A DNA stretch of 64,000 nt, taken from contig NC_034409.1 of assembly GCF_002078875.1 (NCBI RefSeq), positions 19,164,877 to 19,228,876 on the forward strand, given 5' to 3'. This DNA comes from Numida meleagris. Its lineage: Eukaryota; Chordata; Aves; Galliformes; Numididae. This document shows positions 13,713 to 26,132 of the stretch, piece by piece. The position numbers and the translations under genes are program-made. The notes below the pieces were generated by a model. That model made no database searches and was not told where the DNA came from. It saw only the letters and a program-made list of their open reading frames with translations. Each line of letters begins with the position of its first letter. Positions within the stretch are counted from its first letter, which is position 1.

Positions 13713-14267
13713 CTGTTTTTTTTAGAGAGTATGCATATATGAAGAAAACAGAAAAAAGATCATACTTTCAGCACTCAGAGATATCTTTCCAGATAGAAGT
13801 GGTTCCTGGTCATATACCAGAGTAATTGTTCATTTTTTCAGGAAAGTTTGGTGTGAAAGCAAGTTGATATGAATAAAATGTTGTCTTGAAAAATCTTTGA
13901 GAAGCTTGTTAAAGTGTTCCAAAGTAGTTAGAAGCCAGTTCCTAAGTTCTTTTGAGAATCTGATTCTGTGTAGCTTTTCAAAGGAGAGAAATCCAACTGT
14001 TTGCAAAACTTGCTTTGTAACATGAGCAGTAGAATATTGTCAGTTCCTCTTACTTAATTTTAGCCCCTGAATGAGGTGTATAAATTACAGTATTGTCATC
14101 AACTCTCAATAGTTAGTACTGACAGAGAGAAACCCTTCAGAATGTTATTAGCTTCACAAAGGTAAAAGTAACTGTCTATTGATACATTTCTGAATTTCAG
14201 TCAGTCAAACACAGGTAGAAACTCTCTTCCTTCTCTATAACTTCTTTTTCACTGGATATGTTCTTAC

Positions 14268-14419
14268 TGCAGTGTTGTTTTTTATTTCACACATGGTCCT
14301 CGGACACTTTTGTGCCATCAAATATGCAATGCAAAAGAAATCATCTTCTGTTTGATGCACAGTAGATTTATTGATAAGAGGATCGGGTGTAGTACCTTGC
14401 CACAAGAACAGGACTGTTG
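14268..14419 (-). other. Weak candidate exon (unrecognised)
   Basis: On the minus strand, a pyrimidine-rich acceptor ending in TACTTTTCAG precedes 152 bases with an open frame, followed by a GCA|GTAAGA donor-like site (14262-14267). The peptide carries four Cys residues and two N-glycosylation-like motifs (NKS, NNT). I do not recognise the family. It is the best-framed of the minus-strand candidates, but it conflicts with the plus-strand candidates. Confidence 0.15.
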
Positions 14420-16467
14420 CTGAAAAGTACCAATAAAGAAAGAGCACAAAGCCCTTACATGCTTATTTGCTTGGTATCTCCTAAATACATATGTAGGATG
14501 GGTATTGAAGATTAGAACAAATATTCAGACAAGACCTCCAAGTTATCAGCCAATCTTAAACTAAATGTACAGTTCTAAACTTTAAAAATTCATCTGGTCT
14601 TTTGAACTGCAGAGTTTTCTTTATAAATTTATTAGCGACAGTGTAGTGAAGATTGCACGTTACTTTTTCTGCACCATAAAAGAACAACTGACTATGTTGA
14701 AACTAACAGCAGCTGGCAGAGATGCAAAAATTTTGTTAGTTAAGAAATGTTTGAAGGTTGCTCATGGTTACCTGTTGTCTCAGTTACATGAAAGAGTTAG
14801 GATAAACGAACTCAAGTGGTTTAAAATAAAACTTCAATCTGTTCAGTTAGACTGAACTTTTAACAGGAAAGGACAAAAAATATTATTTTAAGAAACAATG
14901 TAAGAGTTACATGTTTGAAATGGAGCAACAGATGCTTTGGGGACAAGTATAGGTATAAATCTTTTGCAATGGTTAGTAAGCCATATAACAACCACAAAGA
15001 AAAATAAAATCACCATGTACTAGTTTGGCAACAAAAGACATTATGAAATTCAATGCTGAATCACTAGAAGAGCTGTGAAAAGAGTGCTGCTTTAATGACT
15101 GTCTGTCCCTCGTTTGGTGTTCACTTATGGTTGAAACATTTCAGAAAAAGATTATGTCTGTGCTTTTATAACTAGCTGAAGGAGACCCCCAAAGGATTTT
15201 GTGATCAGAGAAGAGAAGTTGGAAAAAAACAACGTATGCTAGATTCTGCACAATTATTAAACAGGCAGTGCTCCATCTGAAGGAAGATTTAGTAAGGTAC
15301 TTAAAGAAAGTATTTCCTTACAAATTGCCCATTTTGTATGCTGTTTCTTAAGCAGGAGCTTTTCAAATGTAGTGTAAAAAATTACTTAATACAATTTGAA
15401 AACACAGAGCAATACTCTTGAAATTTTTATTTTTATTATTTGGTTGCTTTTATGCTGTTAAACTAATGTGTTTCATATCAGTTTTTGAACAAACCTTCAG
15501 TAACGAGAGTCCTGAAACAATTAAGCAGAAATTAGATTGGACATACACTTTCCCATATCACTATGCATGCTCATAAATACACACTCTGTATTCATGACAA
15601 ATGGGAATGCCAAACAAAAGAGAAGAACTGTCTTATTTCCCAAGGAAAACTGATTTCTTTATATATGTTAATAAAGCTGCTAATATCTTCTACCAGATTA
15701 GGTTATATGTTATCTTGGTTTTGAACTCTGTCCTTCTTTCTATTGCCAGGAGATTATTTACATCACTGAGAATTGCTAAATGTTTTAGATGATGCAATTC
15801 AATGTCAATGCACCTTAAAGAAAGTCAGAGATGTACAACTTAAGTAAAAATTCTGCAGTAAAATACTAGACTTGGGCAGAATGACTAAGCTAGTGTAACA
15901 CAACCGATATTTAAAAGAATCATACTCTCTGAATTCCACAAATCATTATAAAACATTTGAAATGCAGCATGACTGTACTAAGAGAAAAAAAAAGTGGACA
16001 TCTTTCCCTAGTCACATATGCTAGTCATTCTGAAGTTATGAATCCTCTGAATTCATATGGTCTTTAAAGAAATCACTGGGGTCATAAAATGGAAAAAAAA
16101 AACCCACATACAGATAGAACTCCAAATACATACACAATGCAAGGAGGTAGAAATGTATGTTGCCTATCTTTGTACAAGGAAGTGGAGATGACAGTGAACA
16201 GATACTTCCCCAGATCACTGTCCACCCTTAAAGGATATGTTCAATGACATAAAGGAACATCAGAGAAAGAGGATATATGAAGAGGCATAGAATACATAAA
16301 ATCACTTGTTCATCAAGTCAATCTATCTTCACAAAGTCTAATATAAGAAAGGAAGTTTAAGTCAGCCCTAGGAGTATTCAGTGTACCTCAGAGTGGGAGC
16401 TTTTGACATTTCATTTTGGTCAGGATATGTGAAGATAAGATACAGGAAAAAGAAAAAAAAGTAAGAG

Positions 16468-16490
16468 AAATAAATAAATAAATAAATAAA
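16468..16490. repeat. (AAAT)n microsatellite
   Basis: Six AAAT-type units. Confidence 0.9.
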
Positions 16491-16510
16491 GTCAGAGTGA
16501 AAGGTAGGAA

Positions 16511-16549
16511 GCAAGCAAGAAAGAAAGAAAGAAAGAAAAAGAAAGAAAG
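16511..16549. repeat. (GAAA)n microsatellite
   Basis: About nine GAAA units with one interruption, 20 bp after the AAAT repeat. Confidence 0.9.
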
Positions 16550-16601
16550 TTAACACTTGGCCTACTTCGTTTATGCTCCTGGAAATTCCTGGAGAAACAG
16601 G

Positions 16602-16625
16602 CTGCTTTACTGCTGAGTAAAGCAG
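16602..16625. repeat. 9-bp perfect inverted repeat
   Basis: Arms CTGCTTTAC and GTAAAGCAG flank a TGCTGA loop. Confidence 0.8.
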
Positions 16626-17191
16626 TAAATGCCAGAGTTTTCTCTGGGACCTCACTACAGAGACTCTGTTTCAAGAATATCATGAAATGACTGCAGTATA
16701 TGATAAAATCTTTCATGGAGTATTTTTCGTAGCTGTGTTTCCAGCTGATCACGAGAGACAACAACCCACTGACCCTATGACTCTGTAATTTCCCTGTCTC
16801 TTCTAAATTATTTGCAATCAAGAAATTGTTGTGAATGTGAACTATTTGCACACATTTCTTCCCATCTGCCCTCACCACTTACTCAACTCAAGCTGATAGT
16901 TTAGAATTGTAGTGGCATAGTAAGAGGTGAACAGAGTAAAGTACCATCTACCTTAGAGGCTAATTGCATCTGTGAAGGAAATGTCTTAAATGGCCCAGGG
17001 TGCATTTTACTATTCTAAGTTATCTATCCAAAATCTGCAAAGCCTTATACTCAAGAGATAAAGATGTGTACAAAATAATATAGAAAACACTGCAGAAAAA
17101 GTGATGTTAGTCTAGAAATTCATGTTTCATTTTTGTATTAACACCTCCCAGAAAGACAGGGAAATAAAATGTCCCGGAATCATTCCAAGTT

Positions 17192-17215
17192 AATTCCATG
17201 TAGATACATGGAATT
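17192..17215. repeat. 11-bp perfect palindrome
   Basis: Arms AATTCCATGTA and TACATGGAATT are separated by only GA, so this is nearly a continuous 24-bp palindrome in unique DNA. Confidence 0.85.
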
Positions 17216-18020
17216 CTGCAAGAGCTCAAACTGACACTGTAAGTAAGTATTAATTTATCAAGGGGTTATGTATTGAAATATTCCATCAAGAATTTTCTTA
17301 TTCTTCAACTGATCACTGACTAATATTTGTAAAATGCTTTGAAGAGGACAAGCACAATATAAATACCACACAAAAGTGATAATTATATTTACAACTTGAT
17401 TTAAAGAGATCCATGTGATGAACTTTAAAATGAATTACTAGTGAAATGACAACTGTACATACTAAGGAAGTAAACTCAAAATACTAGGTCAACAGTGTAC
17501 TCTATATTCCTCTTGAAAAACATTCTGTTTTAGTTTTTGCATGTGTTTTGCTGTTAATTAGAACATCTGTCTGGATTTTTTAAGAATCTGGAGAACAAAT
17601 GGAAATGAGATGCAGCATCACAATCTTTTGATCACACTTTTTATTAATTGCAGATCAGACTTCAATCCAAGATCCAGGTGCAATGAAGTTTCTTAGAAGA
17701 GAGCCCCAGTAAACTTATAAGTGAAATGTCTGAGAGCATGTCTGTACCTCTGTGAGCAACATGGTGACAAGAGTCCTCAACTAGTTACAGAGGGATCATT
17801 TAGTTCAACCACACAGATCAACACTCTGAGCTGTAGCCCTGAAAACAATAAGGTGGGGATAGCCCACTGCTATATTCTGGTAAATAAACCTCTGTGGCTA
17901 ATATGTCCATGGTACTCCCATTTTAAAAATGAATCCTCTTGCAAAGCCAAGTAAGTGATTTTTGCAAAAATCTCCATCATTCAATGCAGATTTTCTATGA
18001 GTGTTTGGTATAGTACCCAT

Positions 18021-18048
18021 ATTATGATTATGATTATGATTATGATTT
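18021..18048. repeat. (ATTATG)n hexanucleotide repeat
   Basis: About four and a half TTATGA units in a row. Confidence 0.9.
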
Positions 18049-19998
18049 TGTCTTAGTGTAAAATTGGGAGATAATTTTAAAAGCCAGATTCAGATCTGGA
18101 ACCAATCTTGATAGAGTTATGTAGGGATTCTCACTGGGGATTAACACAAGGCCTTCTTGACTTCTGCTAATCTGTGACTTAAATCTCTAGATTGTTATGT
18201 GTTTTTCCTTGCTCCTCCTACCTGTACAGTATTTTGAATTATCATTATACTTAGAAATATTTTTACGTGTAAATATATATATATGCATAAAATTAAAGAA
18301 GGCATATTTTAAAGTGGAATTATTCTGAAGTATTTGCAAATAGTGTCCATCTGAACAATCTGAAAAACTTCTGAGTATTGCAATTGAATAAAAGAGGCAT
18401 ATGCACCCACAAAGAAAAATATTAAATACAGAAAATTTCATTTTTAAAATAAATTGTTTCTTCAATTCAAAGAGAAAACAAAGTTATATAGCATAAGCAA
18501 TAAATAGCTTTAATCAACAAAATGGGAAATAATTATCCATTAAAAAAAGAGCTTTCACACAGTTTCTCCCAATACTTTTAGGTCAGATTATTTTACACTT
18601 GAATTACAGGATTATAATTCTTGTAATTGCTAAAATGCAGAGAATCCAGACTTTCATTTTTGAAATCTATAGCTTTGTACACTTTGTACATTTGATCTTT
18701 TGAAGATTTTCTCAAGAGTTAGTTTGGCCTTAGTTTATGTTGGTAGGGTCAAGCACTGTTTTCAGTAACAAAACTTTAAGATGTGAAAAGTGACTCAGAA
18801 CATATTATCTGGGGGTAAAGTTTTAATCCAGTAAAAAATATTGGACTCACAGAAAGAATATAAACATTTGCTTTTCTGCTCCTGCCAGATATCATAAGCA
18901 TATTTAATGAGTACACTAAGTTAAACATCGTGCAGTTCCTCAGAACACAGCTAAATTCTTAGGAAGAAAACCTTTACTGATGTTATGGCAGTAGTAGTAT
19001 CAGTCTGCTACTGATTGTATAATTTCCTGACATTACTTAGAAGTTCAAATGACATATTTATAAAAGAATCTCAGGCCAAGCAGACTTGAATCAAAGAATG
19101 AAGTCTGTAAACAGATGTGAAAAAACATTCAGTGCTTAATAATTTCATCTACAATTAGGTAACAGCTTTACTGTGAGATAAAGGAGATTCTGCAGTAATA
19201 ACTCAGCTAAAATACATGATCTTTGCTCCAGACAGGGGTGACTGAAAATTTGATGCAATGCCTCCTGTAATAATATTTTAGAATTGAGAAATCAAAATTG
19301 CAAAATGATACTTAACAAAGTGTAATAGTCATTAACTGTTTAATACTCACAGCACTCTTGTGAGAAAAGTTGATCATATTTTCCATTTACAAGAAATTCT
19401 TTGTGCAGAATTAATAGAGAAAATAAATTCCAAGCTTCACAGAAAGAGATGATTCATATTCTTGGAAGAATGGCTCTACAGTGCTCTGTCTGTAGATCTT
19501 CGAATCCACAAAGTAAATGAATGGGTGGGGACAAAAGAAGATCTAGCAGGTTGAGAGACAGACACTGAGGAGTGGTTACAGAAAATCCACTGTATCCCTG
19601 GGATCTCCCTGTGTGCAGACAAATGCAGAAGGTGGAACTGTGTGGAACCAGTTAGTGCTGTAAATAACATTAACTCACAATTCTATATGCAATTCCATAG
19701 AAGCATAGCTACCTTTTTTTTTTTTTTTAACATCTAGGTCTTGGATTTTTTTCTTGATATTACAGAGAATTGATTAAAACCTTACTACTAGGTACTGCAG
19801 AGATTTCTAACTGAGATCTCCCACGGCTTGCATTTTACTTTGACTTCTTGAAGTACTTGAGAAATGTGGGGGTGGTATCAATAGGGGAACAGTAAGAGAA
19901 AAAATTTTGGAGAACATTGAAAAGCTTTTTCATCCCTTCCAAAAGTATTTATTCAGGATGTTGTAATTCAGCTAATTCAGCTCTCAAGGATTTATAGT

Positions 19999-20016
19999 GT
20001 ATATATATATATATAT
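19999..20016. repeat. (AT)n microsatellite
   Basis: Nine AT units. Confidence 0.85.
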
Positions 20017-20766
20017 CTTTATTACCTCTATTCTACATTTGAGTATACTGATGTATGGAAGTGTTGAATGACTTGCCCAAGATCAAACTAAGTCAACATC
20101 AAGATGAGAAATGTATTCCTTGCTTCTAGAGTAATGTCCCATCCATTGCTCTCCCCACATATGCAAAATGAGAAAAGCAGAGGTGCAGAAAACAATATTC
20201 TATGATCTCTGAATTCTCCAACACTGGACATTTCAACTTGTTCTACTAATATATAAATAACTGTATTTTCTCATACAAAAAAAAAAAAGTGTTTTAATTT
20301 ATAAATAAAATTTAGATGTTCTGTTTTGATGAAAATCAGACTAATAACAGAAAAATCTGTTGTAACTTTTTTTTGTACAATTTATGCAATTTTATATTGT
20401 GATATAGATATCATAAATGCTGATACTGTGCTAGATACCATTTCTTATTATTCTGCCTACCACATACTACATTTGAACTCTTCCCTTTTTTGACTTAGTT
20501 TTTATGTGGTTGTAAATAACTTACCAAATTCTTAATTGTGCATTAATTTTTTTTTTAACATATTGACAAAAGAAGTACTTCCTTGAATTGCCTTGAGCAA
20601 TACAAGGAAAAAAAATAAAGTCCAATATCTTTACTCCGTACAGATTTCTTTTCTGGGAAAGAAGAGATTTCCAGATTCACAGTGGAATTTTATATTCACT
20701 TGTAGACTTGGAATGTCCCAACAATACCAGATCTTAAAAACATGAAATTTTACCAGTTCAAAAAAA

Positions 20767-21502
20767 TCATAGAATCATAGAATGTCCTGGGTTGGAATGC
20801 ATCTTAAAGATCATTGAGTTCCAGCCCTCCTACCATGGTCAGTGTTGCCATTCACCAGATTGGTCTGTCCAAGGCCTCATCCAACCTGGCCTTGAACACA
20901 GCCAGGGATAGGGCATTCACAGCTTCTCTGGACATCTTGTTTCAGTGCCTCACCACTCTATAACTAACAATTTCTTCCTAACATCTAGTCTAAATCTCCC
21001 ATCTTTTAGTTTAAAACCATTTCTCCTTGTCTTATCACTATCTGCCCACATAAAAGTTGGTCTACCTCCTGTTTATAAGCTTCTTTTAAGTTCTGGGATG
21101 CTGCAGTTAAGTCTCCCTGGTGCCCTTTCTTCTTTATTTGTGAACAAGCCCAGCTACCTCAGCCTTTCTCTGCAGGAAATGTGGTTCAGCCCTCTGATCA
21201 CCTGGACATGCTCCAATAGCTCCATGCCTTTCTTGTACTTGGGGCCCCAGGCAATACTCCAGATGAGGCCTCAGAGGGGCAGAATAGAGGGGCACAATCA
21301 CCTCCCTCACCCTGCTGGCCACCTCTCTTTTGATGCATCCCAGGATTCAGTTGGCCTTTTGGGATACAGCTGCACACTGCTGGCTCATGTCCAGCATTTT
21401 GTCCACCAGATACTCCTTGTCCTTCTCTACAGGGCTGTTCTCAGTGAGTTCTTCTTTCAGTCTGCACATGTGTCTGGGATTACCTCAACCCAAGTGCAGT
21501 GC
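20767..21502 (-). mobile_element. CR1 LINE, outer copy, part 1
   Basis: It begins ATCATAGAATCATAGAAT, the reversed CR1 tail, and runs through the 3' untranslated region and ORF2 C-terminus. A minus-strand frame at 21134-21322 keeps the CR1 [17 protein letters not shown] block. It stops at CCCAAGTGCAG, where a second CR1 begins, and its sequence resumes at about 22284 with ACCTTGCGCTTGGCC. It is the oldest member of a three-deep nest. Confidence 0.9.
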
Positions 21503-21884
21503 ATAGAATCATAGAATTATCAAGGTTGAAAAAGACCTCTAAGATCATCTCGTCCAACCATCAACGCATTGCCACTATGCCCACAAAACCATGACCCTAA
21601 GTACCACATCTACCATGTTTCTGGAACACCACCAGGGACAGTGTCTCAAGCACTTCCCTGGGAAGCCTGTTCCAATGCCTCACCACTCTTTCTGAGAAGC
21701 AGATTTCCTAATATCCAACCTGACTATTCTCTGGTGCAATTTCAGGCCATTACCTCTCGTCCTATCGTTAGTTACATGGGAGAAAAGACTGGCCTCCACC
21801 TAGCTGCAACCTGTTTTCAAGTAGTTGTAGAGAGTGATAAGGTCACCCTTGAACCTCCTCCTTGTACTAAACAATCTCAGTTCA
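21503..21884 (-). mobile_element. CR1 LINE, middle nested copy
   Basis: A new CR1 tail (ATAGAATCATAGAATTATC) starts abruptly inside the outer copy. It continues through 3' sequence (CATCTCGTCCAACCATC) and the ORF2 C-terminal region to AAACAATCTCAGTTC, where a third tail starts. Its subfamily tail differs from the outer copy and is like the element at 53718. Any part beyond the third copy is at most a few bases. Confidence 0.88.
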
Positions 21885-22266
21885 GAGAATCATAGAATTG
21901 TTTGAGTTGGAAGGGACCTTTAAAGGTCATTTAGTCCAACTCTCCTGCAATGCACAGGGACACCTACAGCTAGATCAGGTTTCTCAGAGCCTGGTCCTGC
22001 CTTACCTTGAATGTCTCCAGGCATGGGGCATCCACCACCTCTTTGGGCAACCTGTTCCAGTGCCTCTCCACCCTTATTGTAAAGATCTTCTTCCTTATAT
22101 TCAATCTAAATCTCCCTTCTTTTAGTTTGAAACCTTTTTCTTCTGTCCTATAACAGTAGACCCTGCAGAAGCTTCTGTCCCCATCTTTCTTTATATACTG
22201 AAAGGCTGCTATCAGATCTCCGTGGAGTGTTCTCTTCTCCAGGCTGGACAGCCTCAACTCTTTCAG
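21885..22266 (-). mobile_element. CR1 LINE, innermost nested copy
   Basis: It begins GAGAATCATAGAATTG and GAGTTGGAAGGGACC and is 5'-truncated at about 22266. A minus-strand frame at 21970-22257 (95 codons) preserves the ORF2 C-terminus almost intact, with SLEKRTLHGDLIAAFQY and HWNRLPKEVVDAP motifs. The tail and 3' end resemble the copy at 47257. By nesting it is the youngest of the three. Confidence 0.9.
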
Positions 22267-22283
22267 TCATTGGCCTTCTTGGT

Positions 22284-22577
22284 CACCTTGCGCTTGGCCT
22301 TGCTGAACCTTCTTGTGTTCACGTGGGCCCAATTTTCAAGATTATCCAAGATCATTTGGGTGGCATCCCTTCCTTCTATTGAATCAAAAGCATCACTCAT
22401 TTTATCGTCATCAGTAAACCTGCTGAAAGTGCACTCAATCCCACTATCTAGGTCTTTCATAAAGTTGCTGAAAAGCACTGGTGCCGAGACAGACCTCTGA
22501 GTGACCATACTCAGCACCAGCCTCTCCTGAACATAGAACCAATGACTAGCGCCCTCTGGATGTGACCATCCAACCAA
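22284..22577 (-). pseudogene. CR1 ORF2 reverse transcriptase fragment
   Basis: About 95 codons of the reverse transcriptase palm survive. The two catalytic aspartates of the (F/Y)xDD box are present in FTDD, but the upstream motif with the third aspartate is interrupted and the upstream gene is missing. It is a dead LINE remnant. Confidence 0.8.
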
Positions 22578-22716
22578 TTCCTACTCCACTGAATAGTTCA
22601 CCTGTGAAATTCATCTCTCTCCAATTTAGAGATATAGGTATAGTGTGGTACCATATCAAAGATTTTGCAGATATCCAGGTAGATGCCATCAATTACTTTT
22701 CCACTGTCCACTGTTT
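22284..22716 (-). mobile_element. CR1 LINE, outer copy, part 2
   Basis: It resumes the outer CR1 at ACCTTGCGCTTGGCCTTGC, which directly continues the block interrupted at 21502. It encodes part of the reverse transcriptase on the minus strand (22263-22577), including a GIECTFSRF motif and an altered catalytic box FTDDDK where CR1 normally has FADDTK. The 5' end is lost at about 22716. Confidence 0.85.
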
Positions 22717-24038
22717 ATAGGTTTTCATGGTACACAAGGACATTTTTAGAAATGTAAGATGGTATCTAATGAAATTGTTTTTATAGAAGGCTACAGCAAG
22801 CAGTCACAATAAAATGTTAATGTTTTAAAGTATTTTAAGGAGTGTTTTTGTAATAAAGGTGGCATTTGCCACCCATATAGTGGTTTAGTGTAATGTTCTA
22901 TTGGCAGTAATTTGGGTCTGCAGGTGGAAGGTAATGAAGAAAGGCCAAAATGATTTATACACATATATAAAAACATGTCATGTACATGTGTGACTTCCAA
23001 ATGAAAACAATCCTAGCAGCTCAGTGAAGACTACTCCTTAAGTACTTCTCAGTATCTGGTTTAAGGTATCATGAACCTCCCCATCTTCTTTTCTTTTATG
23101 GAAAATGCATGTGTAATAAATCAAATTCATAACAGTCTTTTGATGTCATTATGTGTGTTGTAAGTTTCTCCTTTCCATCACATTGTGGCTATTTTTAAGA
23201 TAATTATTTATCTTTCTCCTATATGCAGATTCAGAAAACATTTTCTTCAAGGTTATTTTACCTCATGTCTTCTTGGCTGCAGTACATACAGTGGAGGAAA
23301 AAAATAAATAAATAAAGGAAATACATTTAATTAGCAACCTAAACTAGAATTAGTTGAATGTGGTACACGAAACCTTCAGCTGCATGGGATCAGAGGCTCA
23401 TGTTTGTACTTGGATCAAGTGTGATGAAAATGCCATTTCAGGAATTATCTACCACCCTGTTCCCAGTCTACTCCACTAAACAATGATGTTGTTGATGGCA
23501 AGTGAAAATGGCAAACAAATGAATAGACAGTTGTGGAAAAAAACCTGGAAAGCTCTGAGTTTTCCTTGCTTGCTTAAGCCCTGCAAAACAAAGACAGTCT
23601 GTTGACCATAATTTGAAAAAATATTGTGGTTGGTTTGTGTGTGGGTTAACAGCATGAATGGCAGCTAAAGTCATTAGATTACAAAAGTGAAATTGAATAG
23701 TACATTAAAGCTCAGAAATGTTAGTTCTGGTCACAGAGTAATGTTCTGTAATATTATCAACATCGACTCTTGAATTAAGCAATGGAAAGAAAATAGCACA
23801 CCCTGATTTCACGATTTATTACAGTCTCCAGCTATATACTTTCTGTTAGATAACTTCCAATGATGCTTTCTCTACTGTAATTTTCCCTGATTTATTTCAA
23901 AAACTATTTATTTATCTCTCATAGCTCCTTCTTTACTCTTTCAGCTTGGAAAATTATCCCCTTTTCCATTTGTTTATTGCTAGCAACAGTAATCTTTCAG
24001 GATACTTTGAAAATGTATTCACATACCCCATAGTGGAG
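22717..24038. other. Unique AT-rich non-coding stretch
   Basis: No gene or transposon is recognised. A pyrimidine-rich acceptor-like motif occurs on the minus strand near 23580, but no good exon follows. Confidence 0.55.
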
Positions 24039-24106
24039 CGGTTTGGAACCAGACGATCTTTAAAGTTCCTTCCAACCTAAGTCATTCTATGATTCTGTGA
24101 TTCTAT
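24039..24106 (+). mobile_element. CR1 LINE 3' tail fragment
   Basis: GATCTTTAAAGTTCCTTCCAACC is followed by CATTCTATGATTCTGTGATTC, the typical CR1 terminus and tail on the plus strand. Only about 68 bp remain. Confidence 0.9.
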
Positions 24107-24550
24107 GTTTATGTGTTTGAACAATGTTGGAAAAGGCACTATATGGACCATATCTTACCTACAAAGCAAACTGTAGAAAGAATGATTGTAGTATTTGTTT
24201 CTCACTGATAAATGAACATTGTGTTTTGCAAAGAGTGAACTAGCATTCTTCTAAGGTAGTAAAGCTACTATGTTCCTGTAATAGAAAACATCTGTCTTCC
24301 ATTAGAAGAGATACCAGATTTTGGGTCTTTTTTTGTTCATTCACTTGTTTTTTAAAAATGGCAAAACTGGCTTTCAGGCAGAAACTTTCCAGCTGATTTA
24401 GGCAACAGTATCAAATGAGGAGATGAAGGTTAGCAGGGGGTTTTGCCTCAGCTTTTTGTGACAATGTATCATCAGCTAATCATTCCTGAAGCAGCATTAA
24501 GGACTTTCCTCACTACCCTCCCACTCACTCCAGCAGTGGGAAGATAATTT

Positions 24551-24576
24551 TCCTTTGTCTTTTAGCAGAGGTAAGT
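24551..24576 (+). promoter_or_regulatory. Possible recursive splice site
   Basis: A pyrimidine run (TCCTTTGTCTTTTAG) is followed within five bases by CAGAG|GTAAGT, so an acceptor is joined directly to a consensus donor at 24570/24571. Joined 3'/5' splice sites of this shape mark recursive splicing in very long vertebrate introns. Here it is only a sequence match. No flanking gene is visible. Confidence 0.25.
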
Positions 24577-25287
24577 AACTTATCCTTTAGAGTTGCTCTC
24601 AACGCAGCACACTGCTGTGTGGTCATGGTTAAGACTGGGTGCTGAGATCCCTGTATAGCAGTCAAAATAGGATCTAAATTCTTCACTTTTAAAATAATAT
24701 TTTGTCACTTCGTTGAAAGCAGTTGGTTCACTGAGCATGCATCCATCACAATTTGTGTCATCTCCGTTCTGTCCTGCCTCAGAGCTAGCTTTGTGGAGGC
24801 AGTTGGGGAGATGCATGCTGTCACCCACCCAGAGATGAGTTTGGGGCTAGCAAGAAGGACACTTGTCAGGACAGCAAGTGGCCTGCGATCACTGTGTTTT
24901 CCAGGGCTGGTCCTTAAAACAGTATAAAATCTTAGTCATTTTGGTTTTCCCAGAGCCACAAACCACTTGAAGCTCAGGTTGTAGATTCTGGGAAAATATT
25001 ATAAATGTATCTGGCTCTTATAAAATTAATTGTATATTCTCCTGTAACTGTCTGCTGTCCAGGTTTAGTCCTAGTACGATCAATCATCTATTTCTTATGT
25101 TCTCATAATCTGAAATTAATTTTGATCTCTAAACAACTGAAAACAAATGTTGCATTGCTAAAGTGCATTCAAGGCACTTAACACTTATGTGGACAATTAA
25201 CACAAATCTATGTTATCAAGGAAGTATAGTTTCATTTCTGTCTGTAGCTGATGGAGGGAACAATGCTTGTCCTGGAGGCAACTTCAG

Positions 25288-25323
25288 ATAGGGTAGGATA
25301 GGATAGGACAGGATAGGACAGGA
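25288..25323. repeat. (GGATA)n minisatellite-like repeat
   Basis: About seven pentamer units, alternating GGATA and GGACA. Confidence 0.88.
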
Positions 25324-26132
25324 ACCTCATGGGTTTTCTCAGGATTGCCTGCTTGGGAACTCCATCTCCCTGGGTAATGAAAAGATCTTACAGGGTTGGG
25401 CAGTCCTTTGCTAAAGCTAATCCTTGTGAGCAGCCTCCCTTCTGCTCTGACAAGGGCAGGGATAGGGCAGGAAAACCTCTGATAATGCACTTGTTACGAT
25501 GTTACTTTTATAAAAAAAAACAAAACTGTATAGTTTCTAGGCACAGTGAAAGGTCACCCTCAGTTCTGAAAGTTTCTTAGCCTTGGTGGTAAATTATAGA
25601 GTTTGGACCTCTATACACTATAAGAATAGGCAATAAGAATTGCTTTTTTGTTACTCAGTTGGAATTTGCAAACCCTGTGTACTCATTCAGTTATCCCAAC
25701 TGTTAAATGCAATTTAGCAAAACACTTAGACATATCCTATGTGTAGCCTGAGGGGATAAAATGGTACAATACAATAGTTTTTCCTTTGCTCCCCTAGGGG
25801 AGGAACAAGGCAGTCTGACCCTGGTCGTCCTATTTTATCCCAAAGAGTCTACAGAACCATATTACAAAGCAATCTGTTATGTCAGGTCTAGTAGAGATAA
25901 TGCAATTGAAACAGCATGTCTGCATGGCCACGTTCATAAACATATGACAAATGTTTTGAAATTTGAGTGTCCCCTTACAGCGGGTGATTCCGTGAAAACG
26001 ATTTAGTTCAGACCCTTCATATTCTCTGATTTAGACTATAGGGGGACAAATATACTATTTCTTAACAGTTTTTCATCTATGCACCATACAGTATTCTGAA
26101 CACAGTGGCATTCTCCTTGGGCTATTAAGGAT

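Larger units (their letters stand above)
10871..20766. other. Long unique AT-rich non-coding stretch
   Basis: About 10 kb without a recognised gene or complete transposon. It holds TA-rich repeats (11731-11765, 12719-12740, 19999-20016), AAAT and GAAA microsatellites near 16.5 kb, an ATTATG repeat at 18.02 kb, short perfect inverted repeats (16602-16625, 17192-17215) and a possible mariner-type terminal repeat at 13690. Open frames up to 128 codons (minus, 16492-16878) match no family I recognise. Confidence 0.5.

Noticed and set aside
16492..16878. 128-codon minus-strand frame
   Set aside because: It ends in the GAAA/AAAT microsatellite, has no clear donor and matches no family I know. It is likely chance.
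20945..21514. 189-codon plus-strand frame
   Set aside because: It is the antisense of the CR1 ORF2 C-terminal region; the known coding strand is minus.
24580..24828. Cys-rich 82-codon minus-strand frame
   Set aside because: It lacks a good donor and overlaps the plus-strand recursive-splice-like motif; no family is recognised.
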